Part shown: piece after piece, positions 1 to 8,245 of the stretch | Position numbering within the stretch: the stretch's first letter is position 1 | Layout: each line of letters opens with the position of its first letter | Source: Croceimicrobium sp963974215 | GTDB lineage: Bacteria > Bacteroidota > Bacteroidia > Flavobacteriales > Schleiferiaceae | Assembly: GCA_963974215.1 (NCBI GenBank) | Contig: CAXBBL010000008.1 | Span: 124,001-188,000 of the forward strand | Direction: 5' to 3' | DNA length: 64,000 nucleotides | Program-made: the position numbers and the translations under genes | Notes under the pieces: generated by a model | The model's database searches: none | What the model saw: only the letters and a program-made list of their open reading frames with translations | What the model was told of the DNA's origin: nothing

Positions 1-403
1 GGCTCACCTCATTTTCGTTCGGACCTAAATAAGCTAAGAGGGCATCGCCACTGCCTGAGAGATTAAAATTGCCACTAACACTGTTTATTATTCCTGCACT
101 CGCGCTTAAGTTAGTACTAGAGCTAGCATCATTAATTACAATAATCGCTCCGGCGGGAGTAAGGCTTGAGTTTGTCCAAGCGAGAATTCCTTCGCCGCTA
201 TTCAGAGTAGAGTCATTTACAATCTCATTATCCGTGAAATATATTGTGGTGTTTGCCGCAATAGGACTTAAAGCGACAAAAGCGAAATCGTCACCACCGT
301 CAGCATTGAAGGCCACAAAGGATATTTGATTAAGACTTTGAGCGCTTGCCAGCGAGTAGGTAAAAAACAATAGACATAAATACTGTAAAGCTTTAGGAAT
401 CAT
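1..403 (-). CDS. N-terminal fragment of a secreted protein (runs off the left edge)
   Basis: On the minus strand an open frame starts with ATG at 401-403 and stays open to base 1, so about 134 residues are visible and the C-terminus is outside the window. The first 21 or so residues form a typical signal peptide (MIPKALQYLC, then a hydrophobic stretch ending ASA, predicted cut before QS). The mature part is Ser/Asn/Gly-rich and reads like an extracellular beta-sandwich, with phrases such as FVAFNADGGDDFAFVAL and YFTDNE. In this phylum such starts usually belong to large T9SS-secreted surface proteins, but the sorting domain that would prove it is not in view. No specific family is recognised; function unknown. 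Confidence 0.7.
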   Translation of the reverse strand, partial: MIPKALQYLCLLFFTYSLASAQSLNQISFVAFNADGGDDFAFVALSPIAANTTIYFTDNEIVNDSTLNSGEGILAWTNSSLTPAGAIIVINDASSSTNLSASAGIINSVSGNFNLSGSGDALLAYLGPNENEVS

Positions 404-1085
404 AACTTTGATTTTATTGGTTCAAGGAGGAAGAAAAATGCTCGCTAAAAGCATTTTTACCTTTGCAACAAAACTCAGTCTTAAGAGGCATTTTATTATT
501 AGGATAAATGATTATGAAAGGCTTATCCTAAATGCTTACCCAACTGATAAATACCAGATTAGCCGAATAATTTAAAAAGGAGACTCTTATTATCTTTTCC
601 CTGTAAAAATGACACGGGCTGAATTCCCCTGAATTAGAACCTAAGTTCTGAACAATTTCATATTGCAGCCGTTACCAAATTGTAAGGAGACGCTAGCCAA
701 GAAGTAAATTATTTAGGGCAACAGGTTTGTAAAATAAAATCAAACTAAGTTGAGAACATTAGCTGTGGTATATCACAATGATCTAGGCAGCCGAATTTAT
801 GATTTATCGAAAAATATAAAAAAAGCAATTTCTTTCGATCTGAATTATTCGACTCTCTTTCTCATCTTAGCTCACAAGGTTTCCCAAGCTCGGCTTTATC
901 TCCCCTATTTATTTTGATTTAAAGTCTACTCTTCAGTAGCATCGGGCTTATTCGTGAGTTAAAAAAAACTTCTTCTGATAAGAATGCTTGTATTGCAGCC
1001 CTACTAATCCTTTAAGAGTAGCTCCATACGGCAGAAGATGCTTTATACACCTAAGAGGCAAATATTAACAATTTAAAAAATCACA
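404..1085. other. intergenic region, about 680 bp, no gene seen
   Basis: Neither strand carries a convincing coding frame here. The DNA is AT-rich. The only local structure I see is a perfect 9-bp inverted repeat at 499-531. The region separates the divergent starts of the secreted protein (403, minus) and the membrane protein (1086, plus), so it must contain both promoters, but I could not identify a full -7/-33 pair for either. Confidence 0.5.
499..531. repeat. short inverted repeat, possible hairpin
   Basis: TTAGGATAA at 499-507 is matched perfectly by TTATCCTAA at 523-531, with a 15-base loop. No T-run follows, so it is not a standard terminator. It could be an operator or chance. Confidence 0.3.
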
Positions 1086-1568
1086 ATGGATCAATTCAAT
1101 CAACATGGATTACGAATTTCAAGAAAAAACGGCCTATTTCTCGCCAGTTTTCTAATAGCCTATTTTTTAATAATGAGAGTATTAGGACTAGGTCATGAAT
1201 ACTACCTACGATTATTTAATGGCCTTATTTTAATTTTGATGATGCGTCAAGGCATTATTGCCTATCGCCGTTTCCTAGAGGAGGAAAAATACGGTTCCTC
1301 TTTCGATTTTTTCCGTCTTAATTTACGAACCGCCTTTATTGGAATTGCTGTATTCACCGTCTTTTTAGCCATATACCTCGATATTATTGATCCCGCCTTT
1401 ATGGCCGAATTAAAAGAACAAGAAAATGCTAATCCTTTTTTAAGTCCTGTTAGTGCAGCTGGGATTGTTTTTATTGAAGGTCTGGGCTCTGCTTTCGTTT
1501 TAAGCTATCTTGTAGTTCAAGCTATGAAAAAACGCACGATAGAATTGCAAAAGCAGTCTGCCAAATAA
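1086..1568 (+). CDS. small four-helix membrane protein (DUF4199-like, uncertain)
   Basis: This 160-residue protein has four predicted membrane helices, at about residues 17-35, 42-58, 82-102 and 122-144. The N-terminus and the loop after helix 2 (YRRFLEEEKYG) are charged, and the tail is basic (MKKRTIELQKQ). Size, helix layout and a charged loop before helix 3 resemble the DUF4199 family common in Bacteroidota, of which a clear example lies at 17726-18253, but the typical N-terminal signature is not obvious. It stands alone, with long gaps on both sides. Function unknown. Confidence 0.6.
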   Translation: MDQFNQHGLRISRKNGLFLASFLIAYFLIMRVLGLGHEYYLRLFNGLILILMMRQGIIAYRRFLEEEKYGSSFDFFRLNLRTAFIGIAVFTVFLAIYLDIIDPAFMAELKEQENANPFLSPVSAAGIVFIEGLGSAFVLSYLVVQAMKKRTIELQKQSAK

Positions 1569-1679
1569 TTAAAGTTCAAAATCATTAAACCTCACTGCGT
1601 CAATTTGATAATAACCTATCATATAACTAAACTGTTTTGTTGCTGATAATCAGACAACAGCATTTGAGTCTGACAGATT

Positions 1680-2540
1680 TTAAGTCGAACACAAATTATT
1701 AGGGCTAACACCATATTGTCTTTTAAAGGCTTTTGAGAAGGTAGGAAGATCATTATATCCTACCAATCCAGCTATTTCCTTTAGGCGGTAGTCTGTGTTT
1801 CGAATTAACTCAATTGCTTTGTTTAGTCGCCACAGGCTTAATTGTTTGGTGGGAGAAATGCCCATGGCTGATTTATACTGTCTTTGAAAATGAAAGTGCG
1901 AATACCCTACCAAATCGGCTAATTTTTCCAAGCTTAAGTCTTCCGCTAAATTCGAATGCATAAATTCATTTACTGTGGCAACCTTTTGTATTAGCTCTTG
2001 ACGTGAAGCCGTGTTGCAGTCCTTCAATCGTTCTAAGGCCCAAAATAATTCTAAAGAAATGCTATTAAATAAACTTTCTAAAACTTGGCAGAATAGGGTT
2101 TCTTGCTCCAAGCTTCGTTGGGGCATTTCCTCTAATTGGGCTTGAAGATTCAAAAGATTTTTTGCTAATAATGAGCCATTTTTGAGGAGTAATTCTGGCC
2201 ATTCGTTAATGCAGCGCGGTAAATTCAGTGCAAGAGTCTTTGTTAATTTTTCATTGACAAAACACTCTGCTTTTTTAGCGGGTATTTTAATTAAATGAAA
2301 AACTGATTTATCAAAACTTGCTATATCGAGATGAGAATTCAAAATAACAACTTCCCCAGATTTAATGCTAACAGGCTTACCTTGGCGCCAAAATGCTTTT
2401 TGATCTTTTTTAACTAACAGCAGAAATAAATCTGCCTTTATCGTATGACGCTTACTGCGCTCAACCCCACCTATTGTAAGCCCACGTGTTGCTCCATATC
2501 TATCGGAGCTAAAACTATAGTCTGCTCTTAGTAATTCCAT
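1680..2540 (-). CDS. AraC family transcriptional regulator
   Basis: This is a 286-residue regulator. The last 100 residues hold the two helix-turn-helix motifs of the AraC/XylS family: EDLSLEKLADLVGYSHFHFQ for the first, and LKEIAGLVGYNDLPTFSKAF followed by RQYGVSP for the second. The N-terminal 180 residues are a cupin-like sensing region without a recognisable ligand signature. One oddity is that GYNDLPTFSKAFK replaces the usual GF-x-D-x-SYFSR-x-FK spelling, although the fold pattern is kept. There is no target operon on the same strand, and the nearest downstream gene on the other side is the small membrane protein at 1086-1568. The ligand is unknown. Confidence 0.9.
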   Translation of the reverse strand: MELLRADYSFSSDRYGATRGLTIGGVERSKRHTIKADLFLLLVKKDQKAFWRQGKPVSIKSGEVVILNSHLDIASFDKSVFHLIKIPAKKAECFVNEKLTKTLALNLPRCINEWPELLLKNGSLLAKNLLNLQAQLEEMPQRSLEQETLFCQVLESLFNSISLELFWALERLKDCNTASRQELIQKVATVNEFMHSNLAEDLSLEKLADLVGYSHFHFQRQYKSAMGISPTKQLSLWRLNKAIELIRNTDYRLKEIAGLVGYNDLPTFSKAFKRQYGVSPNNLCST

Positions 2541-2670
2541 TTAACAGAGTTATTATTAACAGCAGTGCTTAGCGCTGAATCGGTGAATGCGAATTTTACC
2601 AATCCCAAGCTCGATTTGTGTTAAAATTTTCAGTTTAACCTGTTTTTAACGAAAGAGAGGCGATATGTTA

Positions 2671-2700
2671 AAAAAAAGCCGCCCCCAGAGGGAGCGGCTA
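2671..2700 (-). terminator. rho-independent terminator of lpdA
   Basis: Read on the minus strand, a GC-rich stem with arms AGCCGCTCCC and GGGGGCGGCT (one mismatch, loop of three) is followed by a run of seven T. It lies 27 bases after the lpdA stop codon. Confidence 0.9.
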
Positions 2701-2726
2701 AAAATGAAATATTTGGGAGGAATCTC

Positions 2727-4115
2727 TTAGAGGTGAATCACTTCATCATAAGCTGCTGCTGCTGCCTCCATTACAGCTTCACTCATAGTTGGGTGAGGAT
2801 GCACAGATTTGATGATTTCCATACCGGTAGTTTCTAATTTTCTAGCCACTACTATTTCAGCAATCATTTCGGTAACATTAGCACCAATCATATGACAACC
2901 TAAAAATTCACCGTATTTAGCATCGAAAATCACTTTTACGAAACCATCCTTGTGCCCAGCGGCACTGGCTTTTCCACTGGCTGAGAAAGGGAATTTACCC
3001 ACCTTAATATCATAACCCGCCTCTTTTGCGGCCTTTTCCGTCATTCCCACAGAAGCAATCTCTGGAGAAGCATAGGTACAACCTGGGATATTACCATAGT
3101 TTAGCGGCTCTGGGTGATGACCAGCAATTTTTTCTACACAAATAATCCCTTCTGCGGAAGCTACGTGTGCCAAAGCCTGTCCAGGAACGCAATCGCCAAT
3201 AGCAAAGTAGCCATCCACACTGGTTTTGTAGAAATCATCTACTACAATTTTACCTTTCTCAGTTTTAATGCCCACTTGCTCTAAACCGATATTTTCGATA
3301 TTCGCTTGTACACCCACTGCCGATAGCACGATATCCGCTTCTAATACTTTCTCCCCTTTAGGTGTTTTCACAGAAACTTTACAACCTTCACCACTCGTAT
3401 CTACATTAGTAACCTCACTAGAAGTCATAATCTTAATACCGGCTTTCTTGAAGCTGCGCTCTAATTGTTTTGAAACTTCTTCGTCTTCAACTGGAACAAT
3501 ATTAGGAAGGTATTCTACCACAGTAACTTCTGTACCCATGGCATTATAGAAATAGGCAAACTCAACGCCAATAGCGCCAGAGCCTACTACCACTAATTTT
3601 TTAGGCTGCTCTGGAAGAACCATAGCTTGACGGTAACCAATAATTTTTTTTCCGTCTTGCTTTAAATTTGGAAGCTCACGACTGCGTGCACCGGTGGCAA
3701 TAACAATATTTTTCGCTGAGATCTGACTCACTTTTCCGTCTGCGTCTGTAACCTCAAGTTTTTTACCCGGCAAAACTTTACCGTCGCCCATTATAACCTC
3801 AATCTTGTTCTTCTTCATTAAGAAGCCAATGCCATTACTCATACCTTGAGCCACACCCCTACTGCGTTTTACCACAGCTTCGAAGTCCTTATCAGCATTC
3901 TCTACCTTCAATCCATAATCTTCAGCATGCTTGATGTATTCAAAAACATTAGCACTTTTAAGAAGAGCTTTAGTGGGAATACATCCCCAGTTTAAGCAAA
4001 TACCGCCTAAACTCTCTCTTTCTACAATCGCTGTTTTTAATCCTAATTGTGATGCTCTAATAGCGGTCACATATCCTCCGGGACCACTACCTAAAACGAC
4101 TACATCAAATTCCAT
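2727..4115 (-). CDS. lpdA: dihydrolipoyl dehydrogenase (E3)
   Basis: This 462-residue flavoprotein reoxidises dihydrolipoamide with NAD+ in the pyruvate, 2-oxoglutarate and branched-chain 2-oxoacid dehydrogenase complexes, or in glycine cleavage. The FAD-binding GSGPGGY motif is at residues 9-15 and the redox disulfide is Cys40/Cys45 in GGICLNWGC. A second nucleotide-binding motif, VVGSGAIGVEF, comes mid-protein. The C-terminal His-Glu dyad lies in VHPHPTMSEAVME. Length and all key residues are normal. The gene is monocistronic, with a TAAATTTG promoter box 38 bases upstream and a strong terminator downstream. No E1/E2 genes are adjacent, so the partner complex cannot be told from context. 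Confidence 0.97.
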   Translation of the reverse strand: MEFDVVVLGSGPGGYVTAIRASQLGLKTAIVERESLGGICLNWGCIPTKALLKSANVFEYIKHAEDYGLKVENADKDFEAVVKRSRGVAQGMSNGIGFLMKKNKIEVIMGDGKVLPGKKLEVTDADGKVSQISAKNIVIATGARSRELPNLKQDGKKIIGYRQAMVLPEQPKKLVVVGSGAIGVEFAYFYNAMGTEVTVVEYLPNIVPVEDEEVSKQLERSFKKAGIKIMTSSEVTNVDTSGEGCKVSVKTPKGEKVLEADIVLSAVGVQANIENIGLEQVGIKTEKGKIVVDDFYKTSVDGYFAIGDCVPGQALAHVASAEGIICVEKIAGHHPEPLNYGNIPGCTYASPEIASVGMTEKAAKEAGYDIKVGKFPFSASGKASAAGHKDGFVKVIFDAKYGEFLGCHMIGANVTEMIAEIVVARKLETTGMEIIKSVHPHPTMSEAVMEAAAAAYDEVIHL

Positions 4116-4153
4116 ATGCTTTTTGTATTTATAGATTCTCTATTTCGAAGTCG

Positions 4154-4161
4154 CAAATTTA
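4154..4161 (-). promoter_or_regulatory. -7 box of lpdA promoter
   Basis: The minus strand reads TAAATTTG, matching the Bacteroidota -7 consensus TAnnTTTG, 38 bases upstream of the lpdA ATG. Confidence 0.6.
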
Positions 4162-4464
4162 GTAGAAACCTAAGTTCTATTTAGAATTAGAGCTGCAGAT
4201 TTTCAATAAAAAGAAAATGCGAGGCCTGGACCAGAGGCTATGGCGGGCTGCGGTAAATTGGAAAAATGAAGGATTTGACCTCCTAAGCTGAGATCGATAT
4301 AAAAAGAAATTTTCATTCTCACCTTCTCATTGTTAGCCTCTGCTATTGCGACGCATCAGCTTTAGCTCTGCTTTTCACACTAGGTCTGTGGTCTCGCTTT
4401 AAATGGAGATGAGATGTAACTAAAGTATTTTTCATGAATATCCCACTCTTACTTCTTCAGCCTT

Positions 4465-4472
4465 TATATTTG
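4465..4472 (+). promoter_or_regulatory. -7 box in front of the DUF5362 pseudogene
   Basis: TATATTTG matches TAnnTTTG and lies 20 bases upstream of the ATG at 4493. The promoter appears intact although the gene is broken. Confidence 0.45.
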
Positions 4473-4492
4473 GGCACTAAACCAAAACAACA

Positions 4493-4923
4493 ATGGAAGA
4501 AAAAGAACAATTAAACGGCTCCTAATTAAATAACCTTGCTAAAATCAAGCGCTGGACCAAATTCCTATCCGTTTTAAGTTACGTAGGTACGGCACTAATG
4601 ATACTTATAGCACTGGTTATGGGCGTATTTGGCACAAACCTTTCATCACTGGGTGGGGTCTACTCAGCCATACCCGGGTCCTTATTTATTGTGATTTATT
4701 TAGCAGGTGCTGCCCTTTATTATTTCAGTGCGAAATATTTAGGTGATATGTCCAAAGCCGCTGATATGGCTGCCTACACATCGGATACTACTTATATAGA
4801 AAGTCTTATTGCTGCTACAGGAAACTTTTTTCCTTCTGGGGAATCGTTACGGCTATTGCTATTGCCCTCTACTTCTTAATTATCATCGTAGTTTTAGTGC
4901 TTGGCGTTGCTGGCTTGGGCTAA
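4493..4923 (+). pseudogene. DUF5362-family small membrane protein, inactivated by a nonsense codon and a frameshift
   Basis: From ATG 4493 the frame reads MEEKEQLNGS, then hits TAA at 4523-4525, then continues as LNNLAKIKRWTKFLSVLSYV through two membrane helices to about 4828. There the frame is lost. Reading on in the frame that starts CTT TTT TCC gives LFSFWGIVTAIAIALYFLII and a last helix ending GVAGLG at TAA 4921-4923. The restored protein (about 142 residues, three helices, with the late FWGI motif) matches the layout of DUF5362 proteins of Bacteroidota. The frameshift is best explained by loss of one A from GGAAAACTT (now GGAAACTT). The nonsense codon could come from one C to T change in CAA. 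Either two real lesions or sequencing errors would explain it; function of the family is unknown. Confidence 0.75.
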
Positions 4924-4947
4924 TAAAGTCCGCTGAGGAATACCCTA

Positions 4948-5331
4948 TTAAGGAATTAAGGCTATGGCCGAAATTTCCACATTTACATCTTTAGGAAGAC
5001 GCGCAACCTCTACCGTTTCACGCGCCGGTGCCGCGTCTTCTTCAAAGTAAGTAGCATAAATCGAATTAATTTCACCAAACTGATTCATGTCTTTAATGAA
5101 GATGCTGCATTTTAGTACTAGGGAAAAATCTGTTCCTGCTGCAGTTAATACCGCTGCTAAGTTTTTCATCACTAAATTTGTTTCGCTTTTAATATCGTTC
5201 GTTTCTAATACTCCCGTTTGCGGATTAATGGCAATTTGACCCGAAGTGAAAAGCATATTTCCGGCTACCACTGCCTGAGAATAAGGCCCAATTGGAGCTG
5301 GCGCCTGATTAGTATTGATAATTTTTTTCAT
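4948..5331 (-). CDS. ridA: RidA family reactive intermediate deaminase
   Basis: This 128-residue protein hydrolyses reactive enamine/imine intermediates (for example 2-aminoacrylate) released by PLP enzymes. It shows the YjgF/YER057c/UK114 signatures APIGPYSQAVVAGNMLFTSG near the start and APARETVEVARLPKDVNVEI near the end, including the substrate-binding Arg. A longer open frame extends upstream to 5379, but its extra 16 residues do not resemble the family; homologs begin close to MKKIINTNQAPAP, so the ATG at 5329-5331 is chosen. It is convergent with the DUF5362 pseudogene and divergent from pabA, with only 25 bases between the two start codons. Confidence 0.95.
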   Translation of the reverse strand: MKKIINTNQAPAPIGPYSQAVVAGNMLFTSGQIAINPQTGVLETNDIKSETNLVMKNLAAVLTAAGTDFSLVLKCSIFIKDMNQFGEINSIYATYFEEDAAPARETVEVARLPKDVNVEISAIALIP

Positions 5332-5356
5332 CACATTTGTTTTGGAGCCCGAAGGT

Positions 5357-5923
5357 ATGAAGCTTTTACTAGTTGACAATTACGATTCTTTCACCTTTAA
5401 TTTAGCGCATTACCTGGAGGAGCTCGGAGCGGATAGTACCGTTGTCCGCAACGACCAAGTTCAACTGGATAAACTAAACGAATTCACTCATATAATTATC
5501 TCCCCCGGACCGGGATTGCCCAAAGATGCGGCTTGCATTTTAGACTTAATCGCACAAAATTACCAACATAAATCTATTCTGGGCATCTGCTTAGGAGCGC
5601 AGGCTATTGCCGAAGTATTTGAGGGTGAATTATATAACCAAAATGAAGTTGCACATGGCATTCAACGGGAAGTGGAACAATGCCAAGAGGGCTGGTTATT
5701 AAAAGGTATTCCCACCCTTTTTAAAGCGGGATTATATCACAGCTGGGCAATTAGGCCCAAGGCCAAAATGGAAGCTCAATTCAGCATGCTTGCTTATCGC
5801 GATAAGCAGGTATTAATGGCTTTCGAACATAAAGAATTTCCTTTGGCTGGTATTCAATTCCACCCCGAAAGCATTATGACCGAAGGCGGAAAGTTGATGC
5901 TGAAAAATTGGTTAGAACGCTGA
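5357..5923 (+). CDS. pabA: glutamine amidotransferase component of aminodeoxychorismate/anthranilate synthase
   Basis: This 188-residue class I amidotransferase releases ammonia from glutamine for a chorismate-converting partner (folate or tryptophan pathway). It has LLLVDNYDSFTFNLAHYL at the start, SPGPGLP for the oxyanion region, the nucleophile Cys78 in GICLGAQA, and the His-Glu pair in QFHPESIMTEGG. The open frame reaches back to 5315, but MKLLLVDNYDSF is the family start, so ATG 5357 is used. The partner PabB/TrpE is not in the window, so pabA versus trpG cannot be settled; a stand-alone gene favours a shared or folate role. Its stop is three bases from the pbpC stop (convergent). Confidence 0.88.
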   Translation: MKLLLVDNYDSFTFNLAHYLEELGADSTVVRNDQVQLDKLNEFTHIIISPGPGLPKDAACILDLIAQNYQHKSILGICLGAQAIAEVFEGELYNQNEVAHGIQREVEQCQEGWLLKGIPTLFKAGLYHSWAIRPKAKMEAQFSMLAYRDKQVLMAFEHKEFPLAGIQFHPESIMTEGGKLMLKNWLER

Positions 5924-5926
5924 TTT

Positions 5927-8245
5927 CTACTGCTGTAATACTGTGAATTTTCGCTGATAATTATGGCCTTTTTCATCCTCCAACCATAGCTTATAATCAC
6001 CTGGATTAAGACTTAGAGCCATGGTATGCATATCTTTAGTTTCCCCTAAAAACGCGCCATTGAGATGCCAAAATAGGCGTGAATTTGCATCTATTAAAAT
6101 GGCTTCGACAATCAATTCACTTTTTTCACCGGCCAATTTTTTGGGAATAAAAATATGCTCATTTTCCATGGGAAAGAGTACATCAATATAATTTTCGGCC
6201 AAAATATCTTCCTCGCAAGCGGGAGCTAATGGCGGTAAACGACGATAAGAAGGGTGCTGTTTCGCATAGTAATAGGTCTCAATAACCGGCAACTGGAAAA
6301 AGCTTCGGGCCTCAATTTTTAAATTACCGCTGCAGTTGTAGTTATAGCGAAATTTCCCTTCGGCATCGGTAAAGTATTGTTGGTGGTAATGGCAGGGTTT
6401 CAAGGCTTTCGCCTGAAAGGGTAACCAGACCGTATCTCGCTCCGGGCAAATGGAAGAGGCTAATTGTCCCGATTGGGCACAAATAATTTCTTCACTTAAT
6501 TGATTGTAAGGCGTCTCAAACCAAGGCCTTTGATCCACAATAGTATTGAGATAATTGAAGAGAATCGGTCCCGCCGCCTCGGCTCCTATTAATCCGGGTC
6601 TTCCTTCTCCGCTGGCATTTCCCACCCAAACCACACAGGTATATTGCGGGCAAATACCTACGGCCCAAGCATCTCTAAAACCAAAACTGGTTCCCGTTTT
6701 CCAAGCGATGGGCGAACGACCAAAATATTGCCAGCCCTGTTCAGAGCCAGGTCGATTTAGTCTTTGCATCACCTCCAAACTTTGCCAGATTGCGGCCTTG
6801 GTATAGGGACTGTTTATACTCACCGAGTCTTCTGAGTAATAATGTATCTGCCTAAGAGCAGAATGATTACTAAGCTTTTGCGCCCAGACCGAATAAGCAT
6901 TAGCCAAATCCCAAGCCTTTACCTCTGCTCCTCCTAAAATTAAAGATAAACCGTAATGATCACCGCTTTGATGCAGCGTGCTAATGCCCGATTGCCGCAG
7001 CAAATTAGCAAATCGATCTACCCCAAAATCGCGTAGTTCTACCACCGCAGGGATATTCAACGAAAGCGCTAAGGCCTCATCGGCTTTTACCACTCCCCGA
7101 AATTGACCGTCGTAATTTTTGGGATGAAAACCCTCAAAATGCATGGGAATATCGGGCATAATTTCTTGGGCTAGCCACTGGCCATTTTGTAAGCCTGCTG
7201 CATATAAAAAGGGTTTGAGTATGCTCCCCGAACTCCTTTCGGTTTGTAACATATCATTATAGTGACCCGGACCGTTTTGACCGTTACCAACATAGGCTAA
7301 AACGGCTGCATTACTATTGTCGATTAAGATGAGACCTGCATTATATATGCGGTTTACTGCTAATTTTCCTAAAGCCGCTTCGACCTGCCTAATAGCTTCT
7401 TCCTGCAGATTTAAACTTAAGGTACTGGGCATTTGTGAACTTCTTCCAGTGGCAATTTGCTGCTCCAAAAGATGAGCGGCCAAATTTGGAATGGCTTTCG
7501 GTTTATCTGGCAATGGCTCTAAAAGGGCTAATTGATAATCGTTCTCACTGAGATGGTTTTCGGCTAACAACTCCTTTAAAAGTCGGTTGCGTTTCTGCTT
7601 AAGCAGGGATCTATTTCTACCAGGATTAATTAATCCAGGCGCATTGGGTAGCACCGCTAAAGTGGCAGATTCTGACCAAGACAAATCAGTGGCCGGTCTA
7701 CCGAAATAGCGCCACGAAGCCGCGTCGATTCCTACTACGTTTCCCCCGAAAGGGGCATGCGCTAAATACAAGCCTAAAATCTCTTTCTTGCTGTAACGCC
7801 ATTCTAATCGAGTTGCTAAAATAATTTCCCAGATCTTTTCGCTAATGGTCCGAGGCGGATTGTCGCGTGATAGGCGAATCGTTTGCATGCTGATGGTACT
7901 GGCACCACTGAGCACTTTTCCGCTTTTCATATTCCAATAAGCCGCCCTTAAAAGCGACCACGGGTTAAAGCCCCAATGGTACTGGAAATAGCGATCTTCT
8001 TGTAGCAAAATGCTCGCCTCCATTTTTGGGGAAAGCTCTTGCGAGGGTGGAAAACGCCATTGCTCATCGGCGGGTAAGCGGGCCGAAAGTAATACTCCAT
8101 CGCGATCGAAGAGTACAGCAGCATAGGGCTTATTAAAAAGCGGTTGGGGCAAAAGGAAATAGTATATAACTGTGATTCCCAAGACCGCCAATAAAAGCCA
8201 TTTGCGCTTTTTTAATTTTAAAACTATGGCCTTATTTCTACCCAT
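5927..8245 (-). CDS. pbpC: penicillin-binding protein 1C (bifunctional glycosyltransferase/transpeptidase)
   Basis: This 772-residue inner-membrane enzyme has one helix at about residues 15-30. The GT51 domain follows, with catalytic Glu83 in QEDRYFQYHWG and the GASTISMQ motif. The transpeptidase domain has Ser341 in SILK, a SLN motif and a KTGTSFGFRD motif. A C-terminal PBP1C extension (beta-sandwich, BiPBP_C) covers about the last 90 residues. PBP1C lengthens and cross-links peptidoglycan. The gene overlaps the 3' end of the alpha-2-macroglobulin gene by 22 bases and is transcribed after it. This pairing is also known in E. coli (yfhM-pbpC), where the two proteins are thought to repair and protect the periplasm. 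Translational coupling is likely. Confidence 0.96.
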   Translation of the reverse strand: MGRNKAIVLKLKKRKWLLLAVLGITVIYYFLLPQPLFNKPYAAVLFDRDGVLLSARLPADEQWRFPPSQELSPKMEASILLQEDRYFQYHWGFNPWSLLRAAYWNMKSGKVLSGASTISMQTIRLSRDNPPRTISEKIWEIILATRLEWRYSKKEILGLYLAHAPFGGNVVGIDAASWRYFGRPATDLSWSESATLAVLPNAPGLINPGRNRSLLKQKRNRLLKELLAENHLSENDYQLALLEPLPDKPKAIPNLAAHLLEQQIATGRSSQMPSTLSLNLQEEAIRQVEAALGKLAVNRIYNAGLILIDNSNAAVLAYVGNGQNGPGHYNDMLQTERSSGSILKPFLYAAGLQNGQWLAQEIMPDIPMHFEGFHPKNYDGQFRGVVKADEALALSLNIPAVVELRDFGVDRFANLLRQSGISTLHQSGDHYGLSLILGGAEVKAWDLANAYSVWAQKLSNHSALRQIHYYSEDSVSINSPYTKAAIWQSLEVMQRLNRPGSEQGWQYFGRSPIAWKTGTSFGFRDAWAVGICPQYTCVVWVGNASGEGRPGLIGAEAAGPILFNYLNTIVDQRPWFETPYNQLSEEIICAQSGQLASSICPERDTVWLPFQAKALKPCHYHQQYFTDAEGKFRYNYNCSGNLKIEARSFFQLPVIETYYYAKQHPSYRRLPPLAPACEEDILAENYIDVLFPMENEHIFIPKKLAGEKSELIVEAILIDANSRLFWHLNGAFLGETKDMHTMALSLNPGDYKLWLEDEKGHNYQRKFTVLQQ

